The notes under the pieces were generated by a model that was given only the letters and a program-made list of their open reading frames with translations, made no database searches and was not told where the DNA came from. Both the position numbers and the translations under genes were made by a program. A DNA stretch of 64,000 nt from Ignavibacteriales bacterium (lineage in GTDB: Bacteria > Bacteroidota > Ignavibacteria > Ignavibacteriales > Ignavibacteriaceae). Location: positions 124,001 to 188,000 of the forward strand of contig JADJMD010000013.1 of assembly GCA_016709765.1 (NCBI GenBank). Direction: 5' to 3'. Shown piece by piece: positions 37,402 to 47,417 of this stretch. How positions within the stretch are numbered: position 1 is the first letter of the stretch; each line of letters opens with the position of its first letter.

Positions 37402-37584
37402 AAAATTTCGTAATGGATTACACATAATCTTTTTAGAAATGGTGATCAGTTTATTAAATTGAAAATTTTATATTAATATGGATTAATTTTTCATTAATTT
37501 GTCAAAGATCTACATGACAAAAAATATTTCAATTAATAAATTGATTTTCTGTTTTTTATTTTTTATTAAAAGTGAGTGAATTTC

Positions 37585-38760
37585 ATGAGTGCGAGTAAAA
37601 TTAAAGTATTAATGATAGATTCCTGGGTAGAAAAAAACGGGAACTATTACGCTCTTCATCTTTGTAAAGCATTGAAAAAAGCCGGCATTGATATAAGTCT
37701 CATCGTAATTGAGGATTATGTACATAATGGTACTATTGATTATCCTCTCCTTCCCCTTGGGCCATCAAGAACCAAAAGCGTAAGCAAATTTAAAAAGATT
37801 TTCAAATATTCGAATTATCTCTTGAATATCTATAAGCTGATACAACGCGAAAAATACGATGTTATTCACTTTCAATATTTCCGTAGACTAAGAATGGAAA
37901 GTTTATATTTTTTGATGCTCAAATTGATGGGGATAAAACTTGCTCATACCGTACACGATGTTACACCTTTAAACAACAGCAAACTGGATCATTATTTCAG
38001 TCTTTTAGTTTATAAGAAAGCTGATATTTTGTTCGTACATTCCAATTCAAATAAAACAGACCTGACTCAGCAAATAAAACTAAATGAAGAAAAAATTAAG
38101 GTAGTTCCTCACGGTGATTTTGATACTTTTATTCCTGATCGAATCATAGCTAAATCTGAGGCAAGGGAGTTCTTTGGCTTATCGGATGTGCAGAATGTTA
38201 TTTTATTTTTTGGCGCAATTAAAGAATATAAAGGATTAGATATTCTTTCGAAATCAATTCCTATAGCCTCCTCAAAAATAAATAATTTAGCGTTAATAAT
38301 TGCTGGAGAGGCTGGTGACGCAGAAACAAGGCAAATTGTATTAAAATGCAAAGACATACTATCAAAGTTACCAAACGAAGTTAAAGTTGTTGTTCATGAG
38401 AAGTATATTCCAGATGCAGAAGTTGCGAAATATTTTATTGCATCTGATGTAGTTGTACTACCCTATAGAGGAATTTCACATAGCGGGGTTCTTCACATAG
38501 CTTATTCATTTGGAAGACCGGTAATTGTATCAGATGTTGGAGATTTTAAGGAGTCTGTTGAAGAAGGAAAAAGTGGATTTGTATTGTCTTCCAACAGTGC
38601 GGAAAATTTATCAGAGAAGATTATTCAGGCCTTTTCTGATAAACAGAACCTCGAAAAGATGGGGAAATATGCAAGGAATCTTAGTGAAACAAAGTATTCG
38701 TGGGAAAATAGCGCAACATTAATGAAACCGATTTACGAAATAATGATTAAGAATGTGTGA
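37585..38760 (+). CDS. Family 4 glycosyltransferase
   Basis: 391-residue GT-B glycosyltransferase. VLMIDSWVEKNGNYYALHLC opens the acceptor domain, DVIHFQYFRRLRME and LAHTVHDVTPLN follow, and the donor domain has FFGAIKEYKGLDILS, VHEKYIPDAEVAKYF and VVLPYRGISHSGVLHIAYSF, the last containing the EX7E-like region in altered form. The ATG at 37585 is preferred to a GTG three codons upstream. It lies in a looser part of the locus (174 bases after the flippase, 142 before the next gene). Confidence 0.9.
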   Translation: MSASKIKVLMIDSWVEKNGNYYALHLCKALKKAGIDISLIVIEDYVHNGTIDYPLLPLGPSRTKSVSKFKKIFKYSNYLLNIYKLIQREKYDVIHFQYFRRLRMESLYFLMLKLMGIKLAHTVHDVTPLNNSKLDHYFSLLVYKKADILFVHSNSNKTDLTQQIKLNEEKIKVVPHGDFDTFIPDRIIAKSEAREFFGLSDVQNVILFFGAIKEYKGLDILSKSIPIASSKINNLALIIAGEAGDAETRQIVLKCKDILSKLPNEVKVVVHEKYIPDAEVAKYFIASDVVVLPYRGISHSGVLHIAYSFGRPVIVSDVGDFKESVEEGKSGFVLSSNSAENLSEKIIQAFSDKQNLEKMGKYARNLSETKYSWENSATLMKPIYEIMIKNV

Positions 38761-38902
38761 AACAATTTTACTAATATCCTGCTGTTACTTTTTCCTATTG
38801 TTTTTCAAATTACATTTCATTCCAGAAATATTATGTAAAGCAATACTTTCTTGATTATTTTCTAAAAACTAATAATTTAAAAAGAAAAGATGTACGAATA
38901 AA

Positions 38903-39706
38903 ATGATCACAAGATTACTAAAAATATTTATAAGTATTATATATCTTCTTGCCAAGAAAATTGCAATTCTTTTGGGCATGACTCAGGGTAATCAAATGTG
39001 TGTTGTAATCTATTATCATTCAGTGTTGAGTAAAGAAAAATTTATTCGACAGCTGAATTATCTTTCGAATAAATATTGCCTAGTTTCTTTAAATTCCCTT
39101 AATACTATTACTTCAAGGAAAAATCTAATTTCGATTACATTTGATGATGGATTATCTAGCATTTTAAAAAATGCATTACCCGAATTAATAAAAAGAAAAA
39201 TCCCAACAACTATATTTATTCCTGCGGCTACGATCGGTAGTTACCCAAAGTGGGAACAAAAAAGGCAGGAAATTTACCACGACGACAGAATCTTAAACCT
39301 TGATGAAATAAAGGAATTATCAGATCAAGGTATAGAAATAGGATCTCATACTTTACACCATACAGATTTAAGAAATGTAACATCAGAGGCTGCAAGAGAT
39401 GAGTTTGATTTATCAAAATCACTACTTGAAGAAATCACGGGAGAGGAAGTTGTATCGTTTAGTTTTCCCTATGGCAGTTATAATGATCAATTGTTAAATC
39501 TTGCTTTTGATTGTGGTTATAGGTTTGTTTATACAACAGAACCAGAAATGATTTCTGTTCCAACAAAAAGTAAAATATTTGGCAGGATAGGAGTGGACCC
39601 AGATGACTTTTTCATTGAATTAAAACTTAAAGCTTCTGGAGCTTATTCATGGTTACCGAGGGCAAGCAGATTGAAAACAAAAGTAAAGAAATTTCTATCA
39701 AGTTAG
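38903..39706 (+). CDS. Polysaccharide deacetylase family protein (NodB-like)
   Basis: 267-residue NodB-domain protein. ITFDDGLSS gives the catalytic aspartate pair, EIGSHTLHHTDL the metal-binding HxxxH, and SFSFPYGSYND the next conserved loop. The N-terminal ~25 residues are hydrophobic (LKIFISIIYLLAKKIAILLG), likely a membrane anchor, so it may remove acyl groups from polymer or lipid-linked sugar near the membrane. It is the second deacetylase of the locus, besides the fused one at 26915-29026. Confidence 0.9.
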   Translation: MITRLLKIFISIIYLLAKKIAILLGMTQGNQMCVVIYYHSVLSKEKFIRQLNYLSNKYCLVSLNSLNTITSRKNLISITFDDGLSSILKNALPELIKRKIPTTIFIPAATIGSYPKWEQKRQEIYHDDRILNLDEIKELSDQGIEIGSHTLHHTDLRNVTSEAARDEFDLSKSLLEEITGEEVVSFSFPYGSYNDQLLNLAFDCGYRFVYTTEPEMISVPTKSKIFGRIGVDPDDFFIELKLKASGAYSWLPRASRLKTKVKKFLSS

Positions 39707-39766
39707 TTGATAGTGTTCAAATAATTTAATTAATATAAAAACTAGAATAACCTTTTTTTATTTACA

Positions 39767-40774
39767 ATGATTTTATTAAAAGAAATTAACGACAAAACAT
39801 TTTGGCATACATCATTGCAGGATTTTAATGATGCCAATATATATCAAACCTGGAATTTTGCCATATTAGTTCAAAATGAAAAGATTGTAAAACACATTGC
39901 TATTTACTCAAACCAGACTCTGATTGGTTTAGTAAAAGTACGCATCAGAAAAATACCAATCTTAAACCGTGGGATAGCTTACATTTTAAATGGACCTGTA
40001 TGGCAGAAGAGAAATCAAGAAAACAATATCCAAAAATTGGCTGATATTTTTGTTGCTTTGAGAGAAGAGTTTGTAGTGAAGCAGCAACTTGTACTAAGAA
40101 TACAACCATACATTTTTTCGGATATGGTTTCAAATTTCGATTTTATCGAAAATCTTGGATTTAATCGTATAGAGAATATTAGAAGACACCAGACATTAGT
40201 TTTATATCTTGATAAAGAACTTGATGAAATAAGAAAAAGTTTTAAGCAAAAATGGAGGAATTGTCTTAATCAGTCAGAAAGAAATGACCTGGAAATCTGC
40301 GAAGGTAATGGCCAGCAACAGTATAATGTTTTTCTTGGAATTTACAATCAAATGATGGCACGGAAGAAATTCAAAGAAAACGTGGATCCTTATAAAATGG
40401 GAAAAATGAATGAGGCATTGGATGATGAATACAAGAAGAAAATATTCGTCGCATATAAAGATAAAATTCCTGTCGCCAGTATAGTAGGTAGCGCCATTGG
40501 AAATACAGGTATTTATTTGCTTGGAGCATCAAATGAAATTGGGATGAAGAATAAGGCTTCGTATTTACTGCAGTGGGAAATGATAAAATGGTTAAAGCAA
40601 AAGGGATGTCAAAGATATGACCTTGGCGGAATTAATAAAGATGAGAATCCTGGGGGATATCATTTTAAATCTGGAATTACTGATCAGGAAGTACTGGGTA
40701 TGGGCACTTTTGAATCATATAATAACAGGTTATCCAAGCGAATTGTTAGTTTCGGAGAGTTTATTAAAAGATAA
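39767..40774 (+). CDS. FemAB-type aminoacyl/GNAT transferase, copy 2
   Basis: 335-residue paralogue of the protein at 32831-33856, sharing the same order of motifs: QTWNFAILVQNEKIVKHIAI, RKSFKQKWRNCLNQSERNDL, KASYLLQWEMIKWLKQKG and YDLGGINKDENPGGYHFKSG. It is expected to transfer an amino acid or acyl group to the polysaccharide or its precursor. It is the last gene of the plus-strand arm; a terminator and the convergent beta-helix gene follow. Confidence 0.87.
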   Translation: MILLKEINDKTFWHTSLQDFNDANIYQTWNFAILVQNEKIVKHIAIYSNQTLIGLVKVRIRKIPILNRGIAYILNGPVWQKRNQENNIQKLADIFVALREEFVVKQQLVLRIQPYIFSDMVSNFDFIENLGFNRIENIRRHQTLVLYLDKELDEIRKSFKQKWRNCLNQSERNDLEICEGNGQQQYNVFLGIYNQMMARKKFKENVDPYKMGKMNEALDDEYKKKIFVAYKDKIPVASIVGSAIGNTGIYLLGASNEIGMKNKASYLLQWEMIKWLKQKGCQRYDLGGINKDENPGGYHFKSGITDQEVLGMGTFESYNNRLSKRIVSFGEFIKR

Positions 40775-40826
40775 ATTAGTTCCACTTTGATCTACTGTTT
40801 ATATCATTTCTCTACTAATATAAAAA

Positions 40827-40850
40827 AATGCCTACCTTCCGGTAGGCATT
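40827..40850 (-). terminator. Rho-independent terminator between convergent genes
   Basis: Perfect 10-bp stem AATGCCTACC/GGTAGGCATT with loop TTCC. On the minus strand it is followed by seven T, so it mainly ends the beta-helix gene whose stop is at 40863; it may also stop plus-strand transcripts from the polysaccharide locus. Confidence 0.85.
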
Positions 40851-40862
40851 GACATAAGAATA

Positions 40863-43415
40863 TTATTTCAACAAAATCATTTTCTTAGTATCCACAAAGG
40901 AACCTGCTTGTAATCTGTAAAAGTATATTCCGCTCGTTAGACTATATACTTCTCCTCCAAATGAAGATCCACCTGTAGTGGAAAAGTTAACTTCATAGCT
41001 TCCTTTAGATTTCTCTTCACTAACTAGTATCGCAACTTCATTTCCCAAAACATCATATATAGCTAATGTTACAAATGAAGATGAGGGAATTGAATAGTGA
41101 ATTGTTGTAGAAGGATTAAATGGGTTAGGATAATTTTGTTTCAAAGCAAATCCTTTAGGCAAGTTATTGTTAGATGGATCAACTACAGTGGGACCATCAA
41201 CTCCCCAAATTTCAGCTTCCCATAACCCTGCCCAGGTACTTTGATTGTTATTAATAAAATGAACTCGTACATATCTTGCATCAACCGGTGAAAATTCCTC
41301 AACAGTCCATTCCTCATTGGAGACGGATGTTGCTTGGGATACGATGGTAATCCAGTTATTATTATCACTTGAAATAGATATTGAGTAATCATAAACCCTT
41401 CCAGCATTCCAATTATAAAAGGATAGTTTGGTTTTACATACTGTCCTAATTGCACCCAGATCAAATGTTAATTCCTCGGGCATCGGTTCTGCCGCCCATC
41501 TTGAGTCTGGATCTCCACTAAGTGCACCCAGCCCATCAATTGTCTTTTCTGGTGTATGGTTAGGCTCTATTATTATTCCCTCTACATCTACTATAGGAAA
41601 CCTCATTAACGTATCGGGTGGTAAGACTATATGTTCATACTGGGTAGTGTTATGTACAGGGTCAACGGAATTGCCGGCAACATCCTCAACATTAACAACT
41701 GTAACTACATATAAACCCGGAGAATGGGGAGACGTTTGAAGAGTGACCTTTGAACCAGATACTGATGCGCTAAGGACATTGATGTTATTAGTTATAGAAT
41801 AATTGTTTTCGTTCTCAGCTGTTGCTTGGTCTAATGATTCTGAGAAATTCACAACCAAAGTTATAGAGTCCGGCAAAGTTGCCCCGGTTACTCTGGGTGG
41901 AGTCAAATCTGGTCCGGCATCATATTCATAAGCACCAATAGTAGGAGTATTATCTCTTGGATTTCCATTTATGTCATTCCATTGCAATCTGCCATTTAAT
42001 ACATAAGTTGTATTGAGACGGTTTAGCAACCACTCAATATCTTCGCCTTGATTTATAGCAGGTGAACCAGATTGTAATTCTCCATTAAGTAACCCTTGGT
42101 CTGGTTCGTGACCAATGTTGCTTACAAGCAGTGGATTCCCTTTTACTCCTGTTCCTCCATAATTATTTACCCAGTCAGACCATCCTGTTGGTTGGCCAGT
42201 GTTTCCATTTCCAGTAACATTACCTCCAAACCCTACGTCACCCTCCCAGCTATGATAGAATAAATTATTTCTTATGCTATCTACACGAAGATTTGAACCG
42301 GTACTATTATCGAAATTATCAAGTACCCCGCTTGTGGTAGTGCTGTATTGTGCTATTATATTATTTATTACAGTTGTGGTTGTTGGAGTTGAATATTCTA
42401 ACCAGATACCTCTTACTCTTGGTCCGTTCGAAACAACTGTATTATTGAGTATCCAGGTTGGGGGCATAGGGTTGTGATCATACCAGCGTGTCATAAGTGT
42501 TCCTGCCCAGTTTCCACCTGAATACCAAACACCACCCATATAACAAAAGTTATTATATATTATAACCGGATTAGAGCCTTCTGATCCAAGAATAATTGGT
42601 ATTCCTCCACCCTCAGGACTATAAACCGAATCATTTATAAGAATGTTATTAGTGATTACAAATCCATTTCCCAAATAAGCCTGAATTGCATCAACGTGTT
42701 GAACAGGGTCTTGATTAGGTATTCTTATATAGTTATTATTAATAAAAACTCTGGAAGCTCCTTTTATTTGGATTCCATCTGATTCCCCTCCAATATAATC
42801 AGGAGAAACTATTCTGCAATTCTCAATAAAAACACTATCCGCATTTTGATAACCAACTTCGCCTGTTTCAAATTGTATCCCAGCCCCGTTAAAACCATAT
42901 ATCATACAGGAATCAATCTTAATCCCTCTATGGAAATTATCAAAGTTAGCATATACACCTGATTCCACATTTCTTGTCTCAATACCTTTGATAGTGATAT
43001 AACTCGGATTTGAACCAGAACCATCGCCAAAAGTGATAGCTGATTGGTTGTGATTATTACCATCTATTATTACTCTGCCCGAATGTCCGGAAGGCGATGG
43101 AGCATACTTACCAGCAATAATTGTTATCCAATTAACAGAATTTCCACTACAATTAGGTGAAAGTGGTCCATTATATACTAAAGAATCTGTACCGCCAGAT
43201 ATATAAATATAGTCACCTGGCTGAATGGAACTCCAATTTATAACAGAAAATGATTGCCAGGCATTAGTCCAGCTTGTTCCATTATTGGAACCGCTTACAT
43301 TTTTATTTACATACCAATTTGTTGCATATAATGGATGTGATAATAATAGAAATAAAACTACCGCAAATGATAATCTATTTATTTGATAGCTTTTGAAAAA
43401 TCCTCGTAATTTCAT
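40863..43415 (-). CDS. Secreted parallel beta-helix/discoidin protein with T9SS tail, copy 1
   Basis: 850-residue secreted protein. A signal peptide (about 1-31, ending YAT) leads into a right-handed parallel beta-helix (about 35-420, asparagine-rich turns such as VFIENCRIVSP and VFINNNYIRIPNQDP) closed by the choice-of-anchor Q-like SPAINQGED ... PTIGAYEYD. Then come a bacterial Ig-like domain (about 500-590, PPRVTGATLPDSITLVVNFS), a discoidin/F5-8C carbohydrate-binding domain (about 605-737) and a T9SS type A tail (QNYPNPFNPSTTIHY ... DTKKMILLK). Polysaccharide lyase-like or binding functions are possible, but I see no proven catalytic motif. Up to residue 738 it is identical to the copy at 44154-46940; only the tail differs. 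AGGA lies five to nine bases before the ATG. Confidence 0.88.
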   Translation of the reverse strand: MKLRGFFKSYQINRLSFAVVLFLLLSHPLYATNWYVNKNVSGSNNGTSWTNAWQSFSVINWSSIQPGDYIYISGGTDSLVYNGPLSPNCSGNSVNWITIIAGKYAPSPSGHSGRVIIDGNNHNQSAITFGDGSGSNPSYITIKGIETRNVESGVYANFDNFHRGIKIDSCMIYGFNGAGIQFETGEVGYQNADSVFIENCRIVSPDYIGGESDGIQIKGASRVFINNNYIRIPNQDPVQHVDAIQAYLGNGFVITNNILINDSVYSPEGGGIPIILGSEGSNPVIIYNNFCYMGGVWYSGGNWAGTLMTRWYDHNPMPPTWILNNTVVSNGPRVRGIWLEYSTPTTTTVINNIIAQYSTTTSGVLDNFDNSTGSNLRVDSIRNNLFYHSWEGDVGFGGNVTGNGNTGQPTGWSDWVNNYGGTGVKGNPLLVSNIGHEPDQGLLNGELQSGSPAINQGEDIEWLLNRLNTTYVLNGRLQWNDINGNPRDNTPTIGAYEYDAGPDLTPPRVTGATLPDSITLVVNFSESLDQATAENENNYSITNNINVLSASVSGSKVTLQTSPHSPGLYVVTVVNVEDVAGNSVDPVHNTTQYEHIVLPPDTLMRFPIVDVEGIIIEPNHTPEKTIDGLGALSGDPDSRWAAEPMPEELTFDLGAIRTVCKTKLSFYNWNAGRVYDYSISISSDNNNWITIVSQATSVSNEEWTVEEFSPVDARYVRVHFINNNQSTWAGLWEAEIWGVDGPTVVDPSNNNLPKGFALKQNYPNPFNPSTTIHYSIPSSSFVTLAIYDVLGNEVAILVSEEKSKGSYEVNFSTTGGSSFGGEVYSLTSGIYFYRLQAGSFVDTKKMILLK

Positions 43416-43420
43416 CGTAA
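41198..43420. repeat. 2223-bp direct repeat, copy A
   Basis: This segment matches 44723-46945 at a constant offset of 3525 bases; I found no difference by eye and the encoded residues are identical. It begins inside the end of the discoidin domain and ends five bases upstream of the start codon. Sequences on both sides diverge at once. Confidence 0.9.
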
Positions 43421-44153
43421 TCCTTTTCTATTTTTAGTTACAGGTCCAGTTTCAACATATGTGCCGTTATGAACCATTACTTTTTTGACACATTTAAATT
43501 GAGACTGTCGGTAAAATCGTTAATTTTGTAATTTTTACACAATATTTTTGAACAGGTTAAATTATTTTTACGAAAGGGAGATGAGTAGCTAGTGCAATTT
43601 GAAAAAATCTTTCGTTCTTTAGCAACTAAAATACTTAAACATTTATAAGTATAAAAGTAATTTGTTTGATTTAGTATTACTAAATAATCTTAGCCTTTGG
43701 TTTTTTTGATATACTAAGCTGTTATCTTATTAAAGGTTGATGGAGATAAAACTATTTAAAATTAGGATATATAGATTTTGTGATAGTGCTAATGCCAAAA
43801 AATAATCTTGATTTATATTCACTCTAAATTAATTACTCCCCCAAAACAGTATTTTTCAAATGCAAAGGAACACTTAATTTTTCATTAATAAAAGGTCAAA
43901 AAAAAGTCCGTAAAATGTAAATATTAAATTGATAAGGTTTATCATAGTCAACTTTACTCCAATTTATGAAATAAACTTTCCTTTATCGGAAATACTTAAA
44001 GTTAAATTAACAAAAATAATATCACGCTTACCTTATTGTTTTTCTGTATAAAAAACCCAACTCTTCGTGAAGTTTTAATCTTTAGATTAAATGAACTCTG
44101 ATTACTTCAAAAATACTTCTCCGATGTAGTTCCGAAAGAAGCATATAAAAAGT
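43421..44153. other. Intergenic region with leader of beta-helix copy 1
   Basis: The first ~130 bases (43421-43550) are the leader of the minus-strand beta-helix gene and are about 80 percent similar to the leader of copy 2. It holds a 21-codon open frame on the minus strand (43477 to 43412, MVHNGTYVETGPVTKNRKGLR) whose stop overlaps the gene's ATG (CGATGA). The remainder is AT-rich and shows no gene or terminator. Confidence 0.5.
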
Positions 44154-46940
44154 TTATCGAAGGAGAATCATTTTCTTAACTTGAACGAATGCATCACTTT
44201 CAACTCTGTAGATGTATGCGCCGCTTGATAAATCACTTGCATCAAAATTAACTCTATAATTTCCTGCTTCGTAAGTCCCTTCTACAAGTGTTTCGACATG
44301 TTCACCAAGCATGTTGTAAACATTAATTTTTAGATGTGTTTTCTCTGGAAGAGAGAACTTAATTGTTGTGCTCAAGTTAAATGGATTAGGATAGTTCTGT
44401 GATAATTCGTATTTAGTTGGTGTTATCTCTAATTCAACAACTTTTGAGTACTCAAAGCTCCCATCAAAATCAATTTGCTTTAATCGATAAACAAGAGCTG
44501 ATGACTGAACTAAGCTTATATCATCAATGTAAGAATATTCTTTTTGTTCTGTTGTTGTTCCATGACCTTCAATAAAACCAATATTTTCCCATTCTGAGTT
44601 TTCTTGCTTTCTTTGAATTTCATAACCTTGGTTATTTGTTTCAGTAGCCGTAATCCACTCAAGGATTACATTGTCATCATAATATTCAGCATTAAAAGAA
44701 ATCAACTCGACCGGTACTGAACCAACTCCCCAAATTTCAGCTTCCCATAACCCTGCCCAGGTACTTTGATTGTTATTAATAAAATGAACTCGTACATATC
44801 TTGCATCAACCGGTGAAAATTCCTCAACAGTCCATTCCTCATTGGAGACGGATGTTGCTTGGGATACGATGGTAATCCAGTTATTATTATCACTTGAAAT
44901 AGATATTGAGTAATCATAAACCCTTCCAGCATTCCAATTATAAAAGGATAGTTTGGTTTTACATACTGTCCTAATTGCACCCAGATCAAATGTTAATTCC
45001 TCGGGCATCGGTTCTGCCGCCCATCTTGAGTCTGGATCTCCACTAAGTGCACCCAGCCCATCAATTGTCTTTTCTGGTGTATGGTTAGGCTCTATTATTA
45101 TTCCCTCTACATCTACTATAGGAAACCTCATTAACGTATCGGGTGGTAAGACTATATGTTCATACTGGGTAGTGTTATGTACAGGGTCAACGGAATTGCC
45201 GGCAACATCCTCAACATTAACAACTGTAACTACATATAAACCCGGAGAATGGGGAGACGTTTGAAGAGTGACCTTTGAACCAGATACTGATGCGCTAAGG
45301 ACATTGATGTTATTAGTTATAGAATAATTGTTTTCGTTCTCAGCTGTTGCTTGGTCTAATGATTCTGAGAAATTCACAACCAAAGTTATAGAGTCCGGCA
45401 AAGTTGCCCCGGTTACTCTGGGTGGAGTCAAATCTGGTCCGGCATCATATTCATAAGCACCAATAGTAGGAGTATTATCTCTTGGATTTCCATTTATGTC
45501 ATTCCATTGCAATCTGCCATTTAATACATAAGTTGTATTGAGACGGTTTAGCAACCACTCAATATCTTCGCCTTGATTTATAGCAGGTGAACCAGATTGT
45601 AATTCTCCATTAAGTAACCCTTGGTCTGGTTCGTGACCAATGTTGCTTACAAGCAGTGGATTCCCTTTTACTCCTGTTCCTCCATAATTATTTACCCAGT
45701 CAGACCATCCTGTTGGTTGGCCAGTGTTTCCATTTCCAGTAACATTACCTCCAAACCCTACGTCACCCTCCCAGCTATGATAGAATAAATTATTTCTTAT
45801 GCTATCTACACGAAGATTTGAACCGGTACTATTATCGAAATTATCAAGTACCCCGCTTGTGGTAGTGCTGTATTGTGCTATTATATTATTTATTACAGTT
45901 GTGGTTGTTGGAGTTGAATATTCTAACCAGATACCTCTTACTCTTGGTCCGTTCGAAACAACTGTATTATTGAGTATCCAGGTTGGGGGCATAGGGTTGT
46001 GATCATACCAGCGTGTCATAAGTGTTCCTGCCCAGTTTCCACCTGAATACCAAACACCACCCATATAACAAAAGTTATTATATATTATAACCGGATTAGA
46101 GCCTTCTGATCCAAGAATAATTGGTATTCCTCCACCCTCAGGACTATAAACCGAATCATTTATAAGAATGTTATTAGTGATTACAAATCCATTTCCCAAA
46201 TAAGCCTGAATTGCATCAACGTGTTGAACAGGGTCTTGATTAGGTATTCTTATATAGTTATTATTAATAAAAACTCTGGAAGCTCCTTTTATTTGGATTC
46301 CATCTGATTCCCCTCCAATATAATCAGGAGAAACTATTCTGCAATTCTCAATAAAAACACTATCCGCATTTTGATAACCAACTTCGCCTGTTTCAAATTG
46401 TATCCCAGCCCCGTTAAAACCATATATCATACAGGAATCAATCTTAATCCCTCTATGGAAATTATCAAAGTTAGCATATACACCTGATTCCACATTTCTT
46501 GTCTCAATACCTTTGATAGTGATATAACTCGGATTTGAACCAGAACCATCGCCAAAAGTGATAGCTGATTGGTTGTGATTATTACCATCTATTATTACTC
46601 TGCCCGAATGTCCGGAAGGCGATGGAGCATACTTACCAGCAATAATTGTTATCCAATTAACAGAATTTCCACTACAATTAGGTGAAAGTGGTCCATTATA
46701 TACTAAAGAATCTGTACCGCCAGATATATAAATATAGTCACCTGGCTGAATGGAACTCCAATTTATAACAGAAAATGATTGCCAGGCATTAGTCCAGCTT
46801 GTTCCATTATTGGAACCGCTTACATTTTTATTTACATACCAATTTGTTGCATATAATGGATGTGATAATAATAGAAATAAAACTACCGCAAATGATAATC
46901 TATTTATTTGATAGCTTTTGAAAAATCCTCGTAATTTCAT
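44154..46940 (-). CDS. Secreted parallel beta-helix/discoidin protein with T9SS tail, copy 2
   Basis: 928-residue protein with the same signal peptide, beta-helix, Ig-like and discoidin domains as copy 1 (identical through EAEIWGV), but a different C-terminal 190 residues: a fibronectin-like segment common in these organisms (PVELISFNAEYYDDNVILEW ... TETNNQGYEIQRKQ) and a T9SS type A tail (SQNYPNPFNLSTTIKF ... VQVKKMILLR). The start at 46940 is chosen by match to copy 1 and the AAAGGG nearby; the frame is open 31 codons further upstream but that part is leader. Expected at the cell surface. The different tail may alter anchoring or stalk length while the binding part stays the same. Confidence 0.88.
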   Translation of the reverse strand: MKLRGFFKSYQINRLSFAVVLFLLLSHPLYATNWYVNKNVSGSNNGTSWTNAWQSFSVINWSSIQPGDYIYISGGTDSLVYNGPLSPNCSGNSVNWITIIAGKYAPSPSGHSGRVIIDGNNHNQSAITFGDGSGSNPSYITIKGIETRNVESGVYANFDNFHRGIKIDSCMIYGFNGAGIQFETGEVGYQNADSVFIENCRIVSPDYIGGESDGIQIKGASRVFINNNYIRIPNQDPVQHVDAIQAYLGNGFVITNNILINDSVYSPEGGGIPIILGSEGSNPVIIYNNFCYMGGVWYSGGNWAGTLMTRWYDHNPMPPTWILNNTVVSNGPRVRGIWLEYSTPTTTTVINNIIAQYSTTTSGVLDNFDNSTGSNLRVDSIRNNLFYHSWEGDVGFGGNVTGNGNTGQPTGWSDWVNNYGGTGVKGNPLLVSNIGHEPDQGLLNGELQSGSPAINQGEDIEWLLNRLNTTYVLNGRLQWNDINGNPRDNTPTIGAYEYDAGPDLTPPRVTGATLPDSITLVVNFSESLDQATAENENNYSITNNINVLSASVSGSKVTLQTSPHSPGLYVVTVVNVEDVAGNSVDPVHNTTQYEHIVLPPDTLMRFPIVDVEGIIIEPNHTPEKTIDGLGALSGDPDSRWAAEPMPEELTFDLGAIRTVCKTKLSFYNWNAGRVYDYSISISSDNNNWITIVSQATSVSNEEWTVEEFSPVDARYVRVHFINNNQSTWAGLWEAEIWGVGSVPVELISFNAEYYDDNVILEWITATETNNQGYEIQRKQENSEWENIGFIEGHGTTTEQKEYSYIDDISLVQSSALVYRLKQIDFDGSFEYSKVVELEITPTKYELSQNYPNPFNLSTTIKFSLPEKTHLKINVYNMLGEHVETLVEGTYEAGNYRVNFDASDLSSGAYIYRVESDAFVQVKKMILLR

Positions 46941-46945
46941 CGTAA
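44723..46945. repeat. 2223-bp direct repeat, copy B
   Basis: Second copy of the repeat at 41198-43420, same orientation, 1302 bases after the end of the first. It covers the start codon through the discoidin domain of the second beta-helix gene. Confidence 0.9.
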
Positions 46946-47417
46946 CCCTTTCCCATTTTTTAATTACAGATTTAGGTTCAACATATGTGCCATTATGAAT
47001 CATTATTTTTTTGATACATTCAAAACGAGACAATCGGTAAAATTGTGAATTCTGTAATTTTTACTAGATGAAACATTTTATTACAATAAAAATTATCTCA
47101 ATTTCAAGAATAAATTTTCTATGGATGGGATTTTTTTTAGTTTCTAAATCGACAAAAAAAATATTGCTTTTACATGACTATTTTCTATCAACTTTTTACT
47201 TTACAGAGGTTAGTCGTAATTTACGTGTTATTAAAACCTTTCAATTCAACTTATTGATACTAGAATATTTATCATCCTTTTAACAACACCATTTTTCTGT
47301 TCTCGACAAAGTTCAACGACTGGTGTTTATAAAAATATAATCAGCTGGTTAGGTTTTTTGCATTAAAATAAATTTTTTATGAGCCAAATACTTTTCTTCA
47401 TAGGCAAAAATTTGAAA
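46946..47417. other. Leader of beta-helix copy 2 and intergenic region
   Basis: 46946-47065 resembles the leader of copy 1, including the minus-strand MIHNGTYVE coding stretch, here in frame with the gene. The rest to 47417 is AT-rich; an open frame on the plus strand at 47068-47283 has no family resemblance and is not called. No terminator seen. Confidence 0.45.

Noticed and set aside
41428..42477. Plus-strand open frames inside the beta-helix gene, repeated at 44953-46002
   Set aside because: They are present twice only because the underlying gene is duplicated; no start signals or domains.
47068..47283. 71-codon plus-strand frame after beta-helix copy 2
   Set aside because: Composition is that of AT-rich non-coding DNA, no ribosome binding site, and it begins inside the conserved leader of the minus-strand gene.
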